DNA of 64,000 nt from Lantana camara. Taxonomy: Eukaryota > Streptophyta > Magnoliopsida > Lamiales > Verbenaceae. Positions within the stretch are counted from its first letter, which is position 1; each line of letters begins with the position of its first letter. This document shows, one piece after another, positions 1-10,847 of this stretch. The stretch spans positions 63,457,501-63,521,500 of the forward strand of contig CM074862.1 of the NCBI GenBank assembly GCA_037501455.1, read 5' to 3'. Under the pieces are notes generated by a model, which saw nothing but the letters and a program-made list of their open reading frames with translations, was not told the origin of the DNA and did no database searches. Position numbers and translations under genes: made by a program.

Positions 1-120
1 ATTAACTAGATTATTTTCTCCAAAATAAGACTTTCTTTTTAATTCAAAATTTTACCAAAGTCTATTAAACAATTAACACATTTAATTATTTAATACATAT
101 ATATATAGCATATATATATT

Positions 121-178
121 CACACGTGTGTGACACGTGTCACTCACGTGAGCCACACGTGTGATTTCACACGTGTGG
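121..178 (-). promoter_or_regulatory. CACGTG (G-box) palindrome cluster of the Copia-A 3' LTR
   Basis: Five palindromic octamers occur within 58 bp: ACACGTGT twice, TCACGTGA, then ACACGTGT twice. CACGTG is the core bound by plant bZIP and bHLH factors and forms part of ABA- and light-response elements. In complete copies the cluster lies about 390 bp upstream of a TATA box in the LTR sense, so an enhancer role is plausible but inferred. Confidence 0.6.
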
Positions 179-1292
179 AACCCTCTTGGCCCGATTAACT
201 CGTTTAATCATTTTTAAGCCTCAACTCATGTAACCAAGTTATTGTGTGTGAGCCTCTAGGTTCTCAATTCAATTAGCAGTGACCCTAATTAATTAATTCA
301 CTAATTAATTAATCAGTCCACAGATTAAACGACCATAGTCTAGCAACAGGTGTTTAACCCCTAGCTGAATTGGAATGTTCGGATTCGACATAACCTTTAA
401 GTCATTGATTCATGCGAGATACAATCCTCCTACTTATTATCTCTCAACCAAGATCTAGGGTAAGGGAATAATCCGAACCCTAATAATCCGGTCTTAAAGT
501 TAAGTGCATTTCATATCCATTTGATCTCAATCCAAGAAACCCTTTTCTTGATGTCTTGATCTACTGCCTTGGCCAAGGACTCCATATGGCATATGAATGA
601 CTTACACAATAAGAGATCACCTTGCAAATGCAAGTGTAGGTCCTTTCTTGATTCTCATTCACTTTCATGAATCACTTGTGCAGCCCCAGCATAAGCCTTG
701 AATCAGTTGTCTAAGACGACACCCTTTAAAGCTTATACCTAAGACTACAGAGTTAACTCATAAAGTGACAAGGAACCTCAAGTCTAAGGATCAATTAATC
801 ACATCAATGACTCGTGAGATATTTCCTAATCTGGAAGTTTCCATTTCCTGAAATAGAAACTTCCTTTCCCATTTAAGAATGTTCTCACACGGGGCACCTC
901 AGTGAACTTACTTATTAAAGTAAGCACCCTCATGTATCACGCACGTATCAACTATACACTTTGCACCTCCATGAAACAAGGTGGTCCTTCTTAAGGGCGT
1001 GATCCCACAAGCAAGCCTTAGAGGAGTCAGGTTGACACTCCCACTGTCTGTAGGACTCATCGGCTTGGAGTATTTTACTAATCATGACTTATGTGATATA
1101 GGGCTCGTTTCATGAACCATTTCACCTAAATGGTAGAGTCCTAAAGTCATCAGGATTAGGGGAGTTCTCATACATGCACAGCTAAAGTAAACGCATACCA
1201 AACAAGAGCATATAAAGAAGTGTTGCCTCAATTCGTTATTTTATTCAAAGATTGTCTGTGATTACAATAAGGAAAAGCACAAAGCGGATATA

Positions 1293-1297
1293 CAATC
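1293..1297. other. Target-site duplication of LARD-A, left copy (CAATC)
   Basis: CAATC at 1293-1297 and again at 9734-9738 flank the TG...CA ends of LARD-A. The uninterrupted Copia LTR copies have a single CAATC at this point (for example 17839-17843), which proves the insertion. Confidence 0.97.
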
Positions 1298-2248
1298 TGT
1301 AACGCCCCAATTTCAGGTACGCTCGACACGTGTGAGTTTCGAGCGTTAGGATTTTATTATATTATTTTCATTTATTTAATTTAAATGTGTTACATTAATT
1401 TTATAAATTGTTTTCAATATGATTGCGTGAAAATTATATGATATTTATTTCAACTTGACAATTCGTGTATAAATGAAATTTAATTGTTACGTGAATTAAT
1501 TGTCCAATCTGATTTAAATGCCAATTGTTTTTAATTGCTCATTTTCTTTTCTTGGAAGGACTAAATTGCATGAAAATGTTAAAGGACCTAATTGATCATT
1601 TGCAAACTTTGCATCCTTCATTGTATAACTTAAATAACTTGGAGGGTTTGATCCTAAATATTATATTTTGGCCCCAAATATATCGTTATATACATTGCTT
1701 CCACAATCATCATTTTTCATTCATCAAAATCACCTTCCTCCTTGCTCCTCTTCACCGAGCCAAAACCTTGGAGGGGAAAATGGTGAAATCATCATCTTCA
1801 AGCTATAATTTGCTAGGAAATTCATGATCCGAGCTCAAGCATCCATACTCATCATCTTCTTCCATTATTTTCATTCCAAGGTATTAGGATTGATATTTCA
1901 TGAATTCTTGGTAATGATTCTTGAAGCTAGGGTTTGAGGTTGAATGGATTATTATGTGCTTTAATTGTTAGAAGCATGATCTTAAGCTTTAGACTTGAAT
2001 TTCATGCAAGATTCTTGAGGTTTATGGAGTTATATGTTAATTTGATATATGAGCTCAAGTTGGAGATATTGATGATTAAAGCTTGGATTATGTGTTTATA
2101 TTAAATATTATTGTTCCTTAAACATGTATACATACTCTCCTTCATGAATTATAGTTGTTAGAATTGAATTATAAGTGTTTTGGGGGGTTGGATGATGTAT
2201 TCGTGCATCCCCTGTTCTTCCCCCTGTTTTCTGCAGCTTCTGTAAAAC

Positions 2249-2445
2249 GGGAACGGCCCTTCCCGTTCCCTTTGTAAATGGGGAACGGCCGTTCCCATTA
2301 TTTGAACTTTGTGTCAGGCGGCGAGGACGGGAACGGCCGTTCCCACTTTGTCTCACAGACGGGAACGGCCGTTCCCATCTTCGGGGAGCCCGACAGCGGG
2401 AACGACCATTCCCACTTTGAACTAAAACCCGGAAAGGCCGTTCCC
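2249..2445. repeat. Paired 16-bp palindrome array in LARD-A 5' LTR
   Basis: Six copies of GGGAACGGCCGTTCCC, two or three of them perfect, start at 2249, 2281, 2329, 2361, 2398 and 2430. Start-to-start distances are 32, 48, 32, 37 and 32 bp, giving three pairs each 32 bp apart. The 3' LTR has the same layout at 8033, 8065, 8113, 8145, 8182 and 8214. Spacers are unrelated or only weakly similar to each other. Confidence 0.95.
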
Positions 2446-2930
2446 AGCTCTCTGGTAGTGCAGAAAATTTCTGCATAAAAATAGAATTTTGGGACGTCGT
2501 TCCAATGGCTTATTTGACCCCAAATTGTTATTATATGGATGATTACATACCAAAACGTGATATTTAGATGCTACATTGTGTATTGCTCGATGTCTCGTGT
2601 ATGATCATGCCGTGCGTCATTTTGTGCATAATATGCTTGAATGGTTGTCTCATGCACGTACATTGTCTCGTTTCATGTCCAGTGATTCTCCAGGACGGAG
2701 ATTGTCGAGTATGAGCACGTTCACGCATTCACGAGTCGTGTGTCGCCTGTCAGGTGAGGTTTAATTTCTAGTTATATAGAACCCGTATAACCTTTACGTG
2801 ACTGTTTTAACCAAAAAGGTATTTATAGTTATATTATCATGAAATCAATTATTGTTCATTAATCAAGCAAGCAAAGCATGTTAGTGTTCACGCATCAAAG
2901 CATGCCATGTTCATGAATGCAAGCAAGCGT

Positions 2931-3224
2931 GTTCTCTTGGCCAGGTCCTCCTTAGTGGGGGCGCTGGATTGGTTTTCGTGCCAATGATTGTCCGTCCAAT
3001 CACAAGATGAACAATACCCTACCGTGTACGTGCGTTCTCTTGGCCAGGTTCTCCTCAGCGAGGGCGCTGGACTGGTCCTGCCAGTGGTTGTCCGTCCAAC
3101 CACAAGAAGAACAAAACCCTATCGTGTACCCGTGTTTCCCCTGGCCAGGTCCTTCTGAGTGAAGGGCGCTGGACTGGTCTTGCCAGTGATTGTCCGTCCA
3201 ATCACAGAAGGAATAAACCCTATC
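2931..3224 (+). repeat. Three-unit tandem repeat with covarying hairpins, LARD-A 5' LTR
   Basis: Units of about 100 bp start near 2931, 3034 and 3134. Each has TTGGCCAGGT or CCTGGCCAGGT near its start, then GGGCGCTGGA and a TCCGTC-loop hairpin. The hairpin arms are TGATTG/CAATCA (2985-3002), GTGGTTG/CAACCAC (3084-3103) and GTGATTG/CAATCAC (3186-3205). The 3' LTR copy is at 8715-9008, where one middle-unit arm has mutated. Confidence 0.9.
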
Positions 3225-3951
3225 AAGTTACAAGCAAGCCATGTAGCGATTGCATGATTCCATTCCATGAATGTGCTAATTAAATACACTACATGATTGC
3301 ATGATAATTGAATTGCGTGATCACCTAATAATTAACAAGCAAGCAAGCATGTTTATTGACTATATACAATGGACAAGTAGTTAATACTGACAGTTGTATT
3401 CTCGGGCGAAGCTACGTTATTGTTAAACTATATATAATATATTTTACAAACCTTTACCCGAGAATATAACTTGCATGTTATCTGCGCTAATATGTATTTA
3501 AACCCCTCACTCGGTCTTCACAGACTGACGCATCCACCTTTCAGGTTATTGCAGGTGCGTGCTAGGCGGGAAGTGAGTCGAGTTGTTAGAGTTGAGTCAT
3601 ACACGGTGCATTTATTTGATTGTTTATTTATTGTTCGATAAAGTCATGTTTACAATTATATGTTAATTATATTCAGGAGATGATAATGTATTGATATATA
3701 AGTTAGAATATATCTCATTCAGTACATGGAAATGTCATGCCTTGATAAATGAAAATATTTGATAATGATTGATTTATACTTCCGCTTTATTTTGTCGCAT
3801 GTATAAGTTTTCGCGCCTAGCCTGTCGTCTATTGCATGGTCACCCGTTCGCTATAGGTTGACTTATGTACGGAGTGGCTGTTTCGTACGTGGATTGACCT
3901 ATAGTGCGGGGGTGTGGCGCCTCCACGTGTATAGGGGTGCTACATCTAAGG

Positions 3952-3963
3952 TGGTATCAGAGC
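3952..3963 (+). other. LARD-A primer-binding site (tRNA-iMet)
   Basis: TGGTATCAGAGC lies 7 bp after the 5' LTR end and is complementary to the 3' end of plant initiator tRNA-Met. A small hairpin with arms CGGTT/AACCG and loop GCAA follows at 3965-3978. Confidence 0.92.
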
Positions 3964-6727
3964 CCGGTTGCAAAACCGAGGTTCTAGTGTCGTGTCATGT
4001 CGAGTCTAGGTCGTACGGCATAGGAACTACTTGACAATGTGAGAGTCCTGCATTTTAGTTGAACTTGTTGATCACCTGAATTCCGTGAAGTACTCGAATT
4101 ATGTTATTAATTGCCCATTGAGTGATCTTGAACTGCTTGAAATTTATATGATTTGTGTGTTTCGCTCAAACCTTTATGAAGTACTTGTTGCATTTACACT
4201 TAATTCCTGATGTCCGCATTAAGTATATGATAATTAGGTGACATGAGAAAGCCTTATCCACATGCATTTAGTTCAAATGAGTTGTGAGTAACAGGTTTTG
4301 AGAATATATGAATCAAGACCGGGGGACTTTGAAGATTTACGAAACGGGTCGGCCGTGCGAACCAAGTTGCAATTTGGCCAACCAGGAACGGACACCGGAA
4401 TCGAGCCCAACATTACTGCGGTGCCAGGTTCTTCAATGCATTCATAAGCACGTGCATTGTAATTGTTAATTAAATTGTTTCTCATTTATAAACCTTGATT
4501 TAATTATATTCGGACTTTCTTACTTGATGTCTTGAGTGGCTATTCAAATTATTCGCATTACTTATATTCCTTTGTTTATAGGTATACCTTCAAAGTGATA
4601 TAGTTGATTCGACGTGTTGCATTTCGAATTTGTTGATAGGTATACTGTGTACATGTGCACTTTAACCATCATGCATTATTTAGTGTTTATTGGCAATAGG
4701 TTCGCCCTATATTCTGCACAATCCTTGTCTCTATTTTTACAACTCGAATTTTAAAGAAGAAGATTCTGAATCATTGGGTATCGTGTTGGGAATCGGGTCA
4801 TTTGATTTTGCTTGAAGATTAAGAGTATTTGGGACAGTGAGAACTTATGGATCCAGGATTTAGCAGGAGCAAGTATAATAAAGGTATTTTGGAACTTTGG
4901 AAACGGAGAAAGGTTGATAGGTTCAAGCAGATAAATGTTCAGTGGGTCCTTCAACCTTCAGGAATTAATCAGTATTTCGGGGATTCAGTAAGGATAGGAA
5001 AAAGAATTTTTCTTTTTTCGGATCAGGGTGTTAACTTGATGAATATCAACTCTCGAAGCAGTAGGTGGTAAGTACAGAATATGTCAATTTTCGCGAATGG
5101 CAAAAGGGTTGCGGGATGCTGAAAAATTTTAATATCAAATCAAAATGGTGACAGTCGGGAAATTTCAAAGTTGGGCACGCTGATAATAGAAAAGATTAGA
5201 AAAGAACTATTAATCAAAATCTTGATTAATAACAAGTAAGACGAGGAAAAGGTTACAGGAATGGATTCAGCAGAGAAGCTTACAAGTGAGGAAGGACAGA
5301 GTGGATTTAAAGAATTTGAAAATTCCTATTTTCTTAAGGGGGAGAGTAGGTCTGGGAATAAATTGAAGTCTGCAGTCAAATAGCATTCGGGAAAGTTGGA
5401 AACCTCAAGAAAACCGACTCTTCCTGAAAACCTCTATCAGAACCATGTGAAAGAAGTCTTCAATAATTTAAGCTTTTCTCCCTCTTATACAAAGCAGAGT
5501 CCCATCACCGATAGTACCTTTGTTCCATCATCGTTTCCAAGAAAGTGGGTATACTATCTGCAGTTCTCCGATAGTCTCGGGATGTCAGTTGACTCAGTAA
5601 ATAGGGAATGGATTCAATTTGGTTAATACTTGGAATCAAGCTCAAGTTTTAGTAAGTTAACTTCGGCAAGAGTTTTCTTACAAAGTTGTTACTTATACCC
5701 TAGAGATGTCTGTGAATGCACACCGCCTTTTACCCGTACTATTGGCGTCGTTCCATGAATACACCAGTTGCCGTGAACATGTTTGAGAGCATTAAAGCCC
5801 ATCGATCGTTCCTTCCAAGGTCTTTCGCCGAGTTGTTAAGTATATCATCGGTTTCAGGGATCAAAAGAAAGATGTTCCTTTAAGACTTGAGTTCTTCAGT
5901 GTTATATCAGTGTGCTTGCTAAATTACTCTCACGGGATAACAACCTAGACTCTCTTCCGTATTAAATATCCGTTGTGTTATTTTCTAAGGGAATAGAATT
6001 GCTACTTTCAAGTTTCAAACAAAAGAGTTTAAGATCTTATCTTCGGGAATCTTTGCTTTGGGAAATTATTTCATTTTGATTATGAAGATCGAGGAAATGG
6101 TAAAACCTGTCCTCTCTGGTGGGCGAATAAGAGCTTGCTTGGAACACAAAGCCAGTCTTTTAACCCTGGATACCCAATCACTTCATGACAAGAAACTCAG
6201 GATTATTCTCAAGTTCAAACTCAGAACGTGAATGCTGGAATTGGTCTAAGAATAGTTCAACCGGTAAATCTGGGATTCAAACAGGTATGAAAATGGGGTG
6301 ATTAATGATGATTTACGGATTATGTCAGAAAATAGCACAAGGGCAGAGATGATTATCAGATATGGGAATATCGAACCGCAATAGAACCAAGTAAGGAAAT
6401 CTTGATTAAGAGAATCAGGAATTCAACCGAGTTATTTCAACACTAGAATTCCAAGTCTCGGTGAACGGTACACTTAATCATGCATGTCACGTGCATCATT
6501 ATTTCATTATTCTTTACTTGTTTTTCCCTTGTTATTCGTGACCTAACTCCTTGTTTATTAATAATTGTATATTATTAACATTATTTTGTTGTTTCTATAT
6601 CTGATTCCTTGATCATTATTATGTGTCTACGTGAACAATTACTTGCATAAATGATAATTTATTTGATCCCTGCGTATTAATTGCAAGTATGTACCTAAGT
6701 GCTCGCTTGAATTTTATTTCGTGTGCG

Positions 6728-6834
6728 TGAGAGACGGGGATTCTCTCAGGGTTGTCAAGAGACGGGGTTCTCTTGCTACTTGCTCGAGAGACGGGGTTCT
6801 CTCGTTAATTGTTTGAGAGTCGGGGCACTCTCAA
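6728..6834 (+). repeat. CGGGG-loop hairpin array of LARD-A
   Basis: Four perfect hairpins. Their arms are TGAGAGA/TCTCTCA (6728-6748), CAAGAGA/TCTCTTG (6756-6775), CGAGAGA/TCTCTCG (6785-6804) and TTGAGAGT/ACTCTCAA (6813-6834). Every loop begins CGGGG. Stem bases differ between units, but the opposite arm changes to match. Confidence 0.93.
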
Positions 6835-7045
6835 TATCTTCAGCTACTTGCCAAATTGTTTTAGAGGAAAGGTTATTTTTTTTCTCTCGAGTGATTAGAC
6901 TCCGGAAAGTTGAGGGTCGTGATTTCACACCTTGGCGGACTTTGCGGATCAAAGACCTCTTTCTAACTAATCCCTGACGGGGAGTAGCTAACCCGCGTGG
7001 GATGAACACGTAAGAGCCAGATAAATTTTAGGAATCCAGGACATG

Positions 7046-7063
7046 GAATCCGGGGACGGATTC
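7046..7063 (+). other. Pre-PPT hairpin of LARD-A
   Basis: Arms GAATCCG and CGGATTC enclose the tetraloop GGGA, 4 bp before the polypurine tract. Structurally equivalent hairpins precede the PPT in LARD-B, LARD-C, D and E. Confidence 0.85.
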
Positions 7064-7067
7064 TCTT

Positions 7068-7081
7068 AAGGGGGAGAGAAT
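7068..7081 (+). other. LARD-A polypurine tract
   Basis: AAGGGGGAGAGAAT directly precedes the 3' LTR and is the expected plus-strand primer for reverse transcription. Confidence 0.9.
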
Positions 7082-9733
7082 TGTAACGCCCCAATTTCAG
7101 GTACGCTCGACACGTGTGAGTTTCGAGCGTTAGGATTTTATTTTATTATTTTCATTTATTTAATTTAAATGTGTTACATTAATTTTATAAATTGTTTTCA
7201 ATATGATTGCGTGAAAATTATATGATATTTATTTCAACTTGACAATTCGTGTATAAATGAAATTTAATTGTTACATGAATTAATTGTCCAATCTGAATTA
7301 AATGCCAATTGTTTTTAATTGCTCATTTTCTTTTCTTGGAAGGACTAAATTGCATGAAAATGTTAAGGGACCTAATTGATCATTTGCAAACTTTGCATCC
7401 TTCATTGTATAACTTAAATAACTTGGAGGGTTTGATCCTAAATATTATATTTTGGCCCCAAATATATCGTTATATACATTGCTTCCACAATCATCATTTT
7501 TCATTCATCAAAATCACCTTCCTCCTTGCTCCTCTTCACCGAGCCAAAACCTTGGAGGGGAAAATGGTGAAATCATCATCTTCAAGCTATAATTTGCTAG
7601 GAAATTCATGATCCGAGCTCAAGCATCCATACTCATCATCTTCTTCCATTATTTTCATTCCAAGGTATTAGGATTGATATTTCATGAATTCTTGGTACTG
7701 ATTCTTGAAGCTAGAGTTTGAGGTTGAATGGATTATTATGTGCTTTAATTGTTAGAAGCATGATCTTAAGCTTTAGACTTGAATTTCATGCAAGATTCTT
7801 GAGGTTTATGGAGTTATATGTTAATTTGATATATGAGCTCAAGTTGGAGATATTGATGATTAAAGCTTGGATTATGTGTTTATATTAAATATTATTGTTC
7901 CTTAAGCATGTATACATACTCTCCTTCATGAATTATAGTTGTTAGAATTGAATTATAAGTGTTTTGGGGGGTTGGATGATGTATTCGTGCATCCCCTGTT
8001 CTTCCCCCTGTTTTCTGCAGCTTCTGTAAAACGGGAACGGCCCTTCCCGTTCCCTTTGTAAATGGGGAACGGCCGTTCCCATTATTTGAACTTTGTGTCA
8101 GGCGGCGAGGACGGGAACGACCGTTCCCACTTTGTCTCACAGACGGGAACGGCCGTTCCCATCTTCGGGGAGCCCGACAGCGGGAACGGCCATTCCCACT
8201 TTGAACTGAAACCCAGAACGGCCGTTCCCAGCTCTCTGCTAGTGCAGAAACTTTCTGCATAAAAATAGAATTTTGGGACGTCATTCCAATGGCTTATTTG
8301 ACCCCAAATTGTTATTATATGGATGATTACATACCAAAACGTGATATTTAGATGCTACATTGTGTATTGCTCGATGTCTCGTGTATGATCATGCCGTGCG
8401 TCATTGTGTGCATAATATGCTTGAATGGTTGTCTCATGCACGTACATTGTCTCGTTTCATGTCCAGTGATTCTCCAGGGCGGAGATTGTCGAGCATGAGC
8501 ACGTTCACGCATTCACGAGTCGTGTGTCACCTGTCAGGTGAGGTTTAATTTCTAGTTATATAGAACCCGTATAACCTTTACGTGACTGTTTTAACCAAAA
8601 AGGTATTTATAGTTATATTATCATGAAATCAATTATTGTTCATTAATCAAGCAAGCAAAGCATGTTAGTGTTCACGCATCAAAGCATGCCATGTTCATGA
8701 ATGCAAGCAAGCGTGTTCTCTTGGCCAGGTCCTCCTTAGTGGGGGCGCTGGATTGGTTTTCGTGCCAATGATTGTCCGTCCAATCACAAGATGAACAATA
8801 CCCTACCGTGTACGTGCGTTCTCTTGGCCAGGTTCTCCTTAGTGAGGGCGCTGGACTGGTCCTGCTAGTGGTTGTCCGTCTAACCACAAGAAGAACAAAA
8901 CCCTATCGTGTACCCGTGTTTCCCCTGGCCAGGTCCTTCTGAGTGAAGGGCGCTGGACTGGTCTTGCCAGTGATTGTCCGTCCAATCACAGGAGGAATAA
9001 ACCCTATCAAGTTACAAGCAAGCCATGTAGCGATTGCATGATTCCATTCCATGAATGTGCTAATTAAATACACTACATGATTGCATGATAATTGAATTGC
9101 GTGATCACCTAATAATTAACAAGCAAGCAAGCATGTTTATTGACTATATACAATGGACAAGTAGTTAATACTGACAGTTGTATTCTCGGGCGAAGCTACG
9201 TTATTGTTAAACTATATATACTATATTTTACAAACCTTTACCCGAGAATATGACTTGCATGTTATCTGCGCTAATATGTATTTAAACCCCTCACTCGGTC
9301 TTCACAGACTGACGCATCCACCTTTCAGGTTATTGCAGGTGCGTGCTAGGCGGGAAGTGAGTCGAGTCCAGTTGTTAGAGTTGAGTCATACACGGTGCAT
9401 TTATTTGATTGTTTATTTATTGTTCGATAAAGTCATGTTTACAATTATATGTTAATTATATTCAGGAGATGATAATGTATTGATATATAAGTTAGAATAT
9501 ATCTCATTCAGTACATGGAAATGTCATGCCTTGATAAATGAAAATATTTGATAATGATTGATTTATGCTTCCGCTTTATTTTGTCGCATGTATAAGTTTT
9601 CCCGCCTAGCCTGTCGTCTATTGCATGGTCACCCGTTCGCTATAGGTTGACTTATGTACGGAGTGGCTGTTTCGTACGTGGATTGACCTATAGTGCGGGG
9701 GTGTGGCGCCTCCACGTGTATAGGGGTGCTACA
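7082..9733 (+). repeat. LARD-A 3' LTR (2652 bp)
   Basis: Second copy of the LTR, 5 bp longer than the 5' copy because of TCCAG near 9367. It has the palindrome array at 8033-8229 and the tandem repeat at 8715-9008. It ends TGCTACA at 9733 and is followed by the TSD CAATC. Confidence 0.96.
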
Positions 9734-9763
9734 CAATCGGCTTTTAGGGCACTATTCCTAACA
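9734..9763 (-). repeat. Copia-A 3' LTR, part 2
   Basis: These last 30 bp of the LTR as read on the plus strand hold the TSD copy (9734-9738) and the terminal CCTAACA. On the minus strand this is the LTR start, TGTTAGGAATAG. Confidence 0.95.
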
Positions 9764-9773
9764 ATCTCCCACT
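9764..9773 (-). other. Copia-A polypurine tract
   Basis: On the minus strand AGTGGGAGAT lies immediately before the 3' LTR start. The tract is short, as is common in copia elements. Confidence 0.85.
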
Positions 9774-9779
9774 TGCCGG

Positions 9780-10601
9780 TCAAAGCCATTCTAAAGCTAC
9801 TCTAAGCCCCATCTTCTGAAGATGACCTTGGAAAGCTTCTCGACTAAGGGGTTTAGTAAGTGGATCTGCCACGTTCTCTACTGATGTGACCCTCTCAATT
9901 TGCACATCTCCTCTTTTGATAATATCACGGATTAGGTGAAACTTCCTCATAATGTGCTTGGTCCGTTGGTGAGATCTTGGTTCTCTTGCTTGAGCAACCG
10001 CCCCAATGTTGTCACAAAACACAGTAATGGGGTCTTTCATGCTAGGAACAACTTTCAACTCTTGAATGAAGTTTCTAATCCAAACACCTTCCTTAGCTGC
10101 ATCATTTGCAGCTAAGTATTCGGCCTCAGTGGTCGAATCTACAGTGGTTGTTTGCTTGGAACTCTTCCAACTCACTGCTCCGCCGTTTAGGCAGAAAATG
10201 TATCCTGACATTGACTTAAAATCATCTAAGTCTGATGCAAAGCTTGCATCGCAGTATCCTTCGACAGTAAGATCTTTCTGACCTCCGTAAACTAAGAATA
10301 AATCTTTAGTACTTTTCAAGTACTTAAGAATATTCTTCACGGCAGCCCAGTGACCATCTCCAGGGTCAGATTGGAAACGACTTGTCACACTAAGTGCATA
10401 AGCCACATCCGGTCGAGTACATAACATTGCATACATTATGCTACCTATTGCTGATGCATAAGGTGTATGAGTCATTCTCTCCTTCTCAAGGTTAGTCTTA
10501 GGACACATCTTCTTTGAAAGACATGTTCCTACACTCATAGGAAGGTTCTTAACCTTTGCTGACTCCATATTGAATCTCTTCAATACTTTGTCAATGTACA
10601 T
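9780..10601 (-). pseudogene. Copia-A pol: RT C-terminal part and RNase H
   Basis: An open frame of 273 codons forms the 3' end of pol. It covers the RT connection (MYAMLCTRPDVAYALS) and the RNase H domain. Visible RNase H residues are Asp in EGYCDASFASD, Glu in STTEAEYLAAN and Asp in CDN, followed by the usual ADPLTKP end. It is in frame with the upstream RT piece but separated by a TAG at about 10602-10604; Copia-B has CAG (Gln) at that codon, so a C-to-T nonsense change is the likely cause. The stop is followed within 20 bp by the polypurine tract. Confidence 0.93.
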
Positions 10602-10604
10602 CGA

Positions 10605-10847
10605 CTATGATAGTCCTATTAACCTTCTAGATCTATCTCTATAGATTTTAATTCCAAGGATATAGGACGCATCACCTAGATCTTTCATCTCGAATTGGTT
10701 CGATAACCATAACTTAGTCACTTTCATGTCATCCTTCGAATTCCCAATAAGAAGGATGTCATCAACATAAAGTACTAAGAATTGCACTGAGGTCTCCAAA
10801 TTCATTCGAAATTTGCATGAAGCCAAACGCTTTGACTGATTCATCAA
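10605..10847 (-). pseudogene. Copia-A pol: RT catalytic segment (YVDD)
   Basis: This short open piece carries the RT active-site motif LYVDDILLIGN followed by the palm and thumb segment. It is cut from upstream RT by a deletion of about 20 bp near 10798 (relative to Copia-B, 43410-43435) that shifts the frame, and from downstream RT by the TAG. In this copy RT is therefore divided among three open segments and cannot be made as one protein. Confidence 0.9.

Larger units (their letters stand above)
1..1297 (-). repeat. Copia-A 3' LTR, part 1 (cut by window edge)
   Basis: It aligns over its full length to 16542-17845 in the right LTR of the same element and to the Copia-B LTRs. Position 1 corresponds to about LTR base 620 as read on the plus strand. 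The LTR stops at CAATC (1293-1297), where LARD-A is inserted, and resumes at 9734. It carries the CACGTG-box cluster at 121-178. Confidence 0.95.
1298..3944 (+). repeat. LARD-A 5' LTR (2647 bp)
   Basis: TG...CA bounded and nearly identical to 7082-9733. It contains, in order, an AT-rich first part with a TATA-like run near 1679-1693 (weak), a paired palindrome array (2249-2445), a three-unit tandem repeat of about 100 bp (2931-3224) and the CCACGTG-containing right end. The 100-codon open frame at 1525-1827 recurs in the 3' LTR but shows no protein-like features and is not called a gene. Confidence 0.96.
3945..7081 (+). other. LARD-A interior, non-coding
   Basis: The leader (3945-4020) resembles those of LARD-C and element D. 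No reading frame has retroelement similarity. Two motifs shared with LARD-B and LARD-C lie at 4420-4457 and 6460-6500. A hairpin array follows at 6728-6834, then the pre-PPT hairpin and the polypurine tract. I recognise nothing else between 4500 and 6450; it is AT-rich with purine-rich stretches and short decayed frames. Confidence 0.8.
1298..9733 (+). mobile_element. LARD-A: non-autonomous Ty3-type LTR element
   Basis: This is a complete 8436-bp insertion with LTRs starting TGTAACGCCCC and ending GGGGTGCTACA, a tRNA-iMet primer site, a polypurine tract and a perfect 5-bp TSD. The 3137-bp interior has no gag or pol reading frame; the longest frames are under 90 codons. Very long LTRs with a non-coding interior match the LARD category of plant non-autonomous elements. 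Termini and leader resemble element D, so D-like elements could supply the proteins (inference). By eye the LTRs differ at roughly 25-30 sites plus a 5-bp indel, about 1%. Confidence 0.95.

Noticed and set aside
1525..1827. 100-codon frame repeated in both LARD-A LTRs (also 7309-7611), and an 88-codon frame at a similar place in LARD-C (44253-44519)
   Set aside because: Repetition is due to the LTR pair. The encoded peptides are low-complexity and hydrophobic, and the LARD-A and LARD-C frames are not convincingly similar in protein sequence.
2249..2445. Palindromic repeats with spacers could suggest a CRISPR-like array
   Set aside because: Repeats are imperfect, spacing is uneven, only six units occur, they lie inside an LTR and are duplicated in both LTRs, and the proteins are those of plant retrotransposons.
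2108..2476. Minus-strand frame with repeated GNGRS peptides over the palindrome array (also 7892-8284 and 44855-45067)
   Set aside because: The peptide repeat is a by-product of the palindromes, appears on both strands and is antisense to the element.
3952..3975. Possible tRNA gene near TGGTATCAGAGC sites
   Set aside because: These are primer-binding sites complementary to the tRNA end next to LTRs. No cloverleaf follows.
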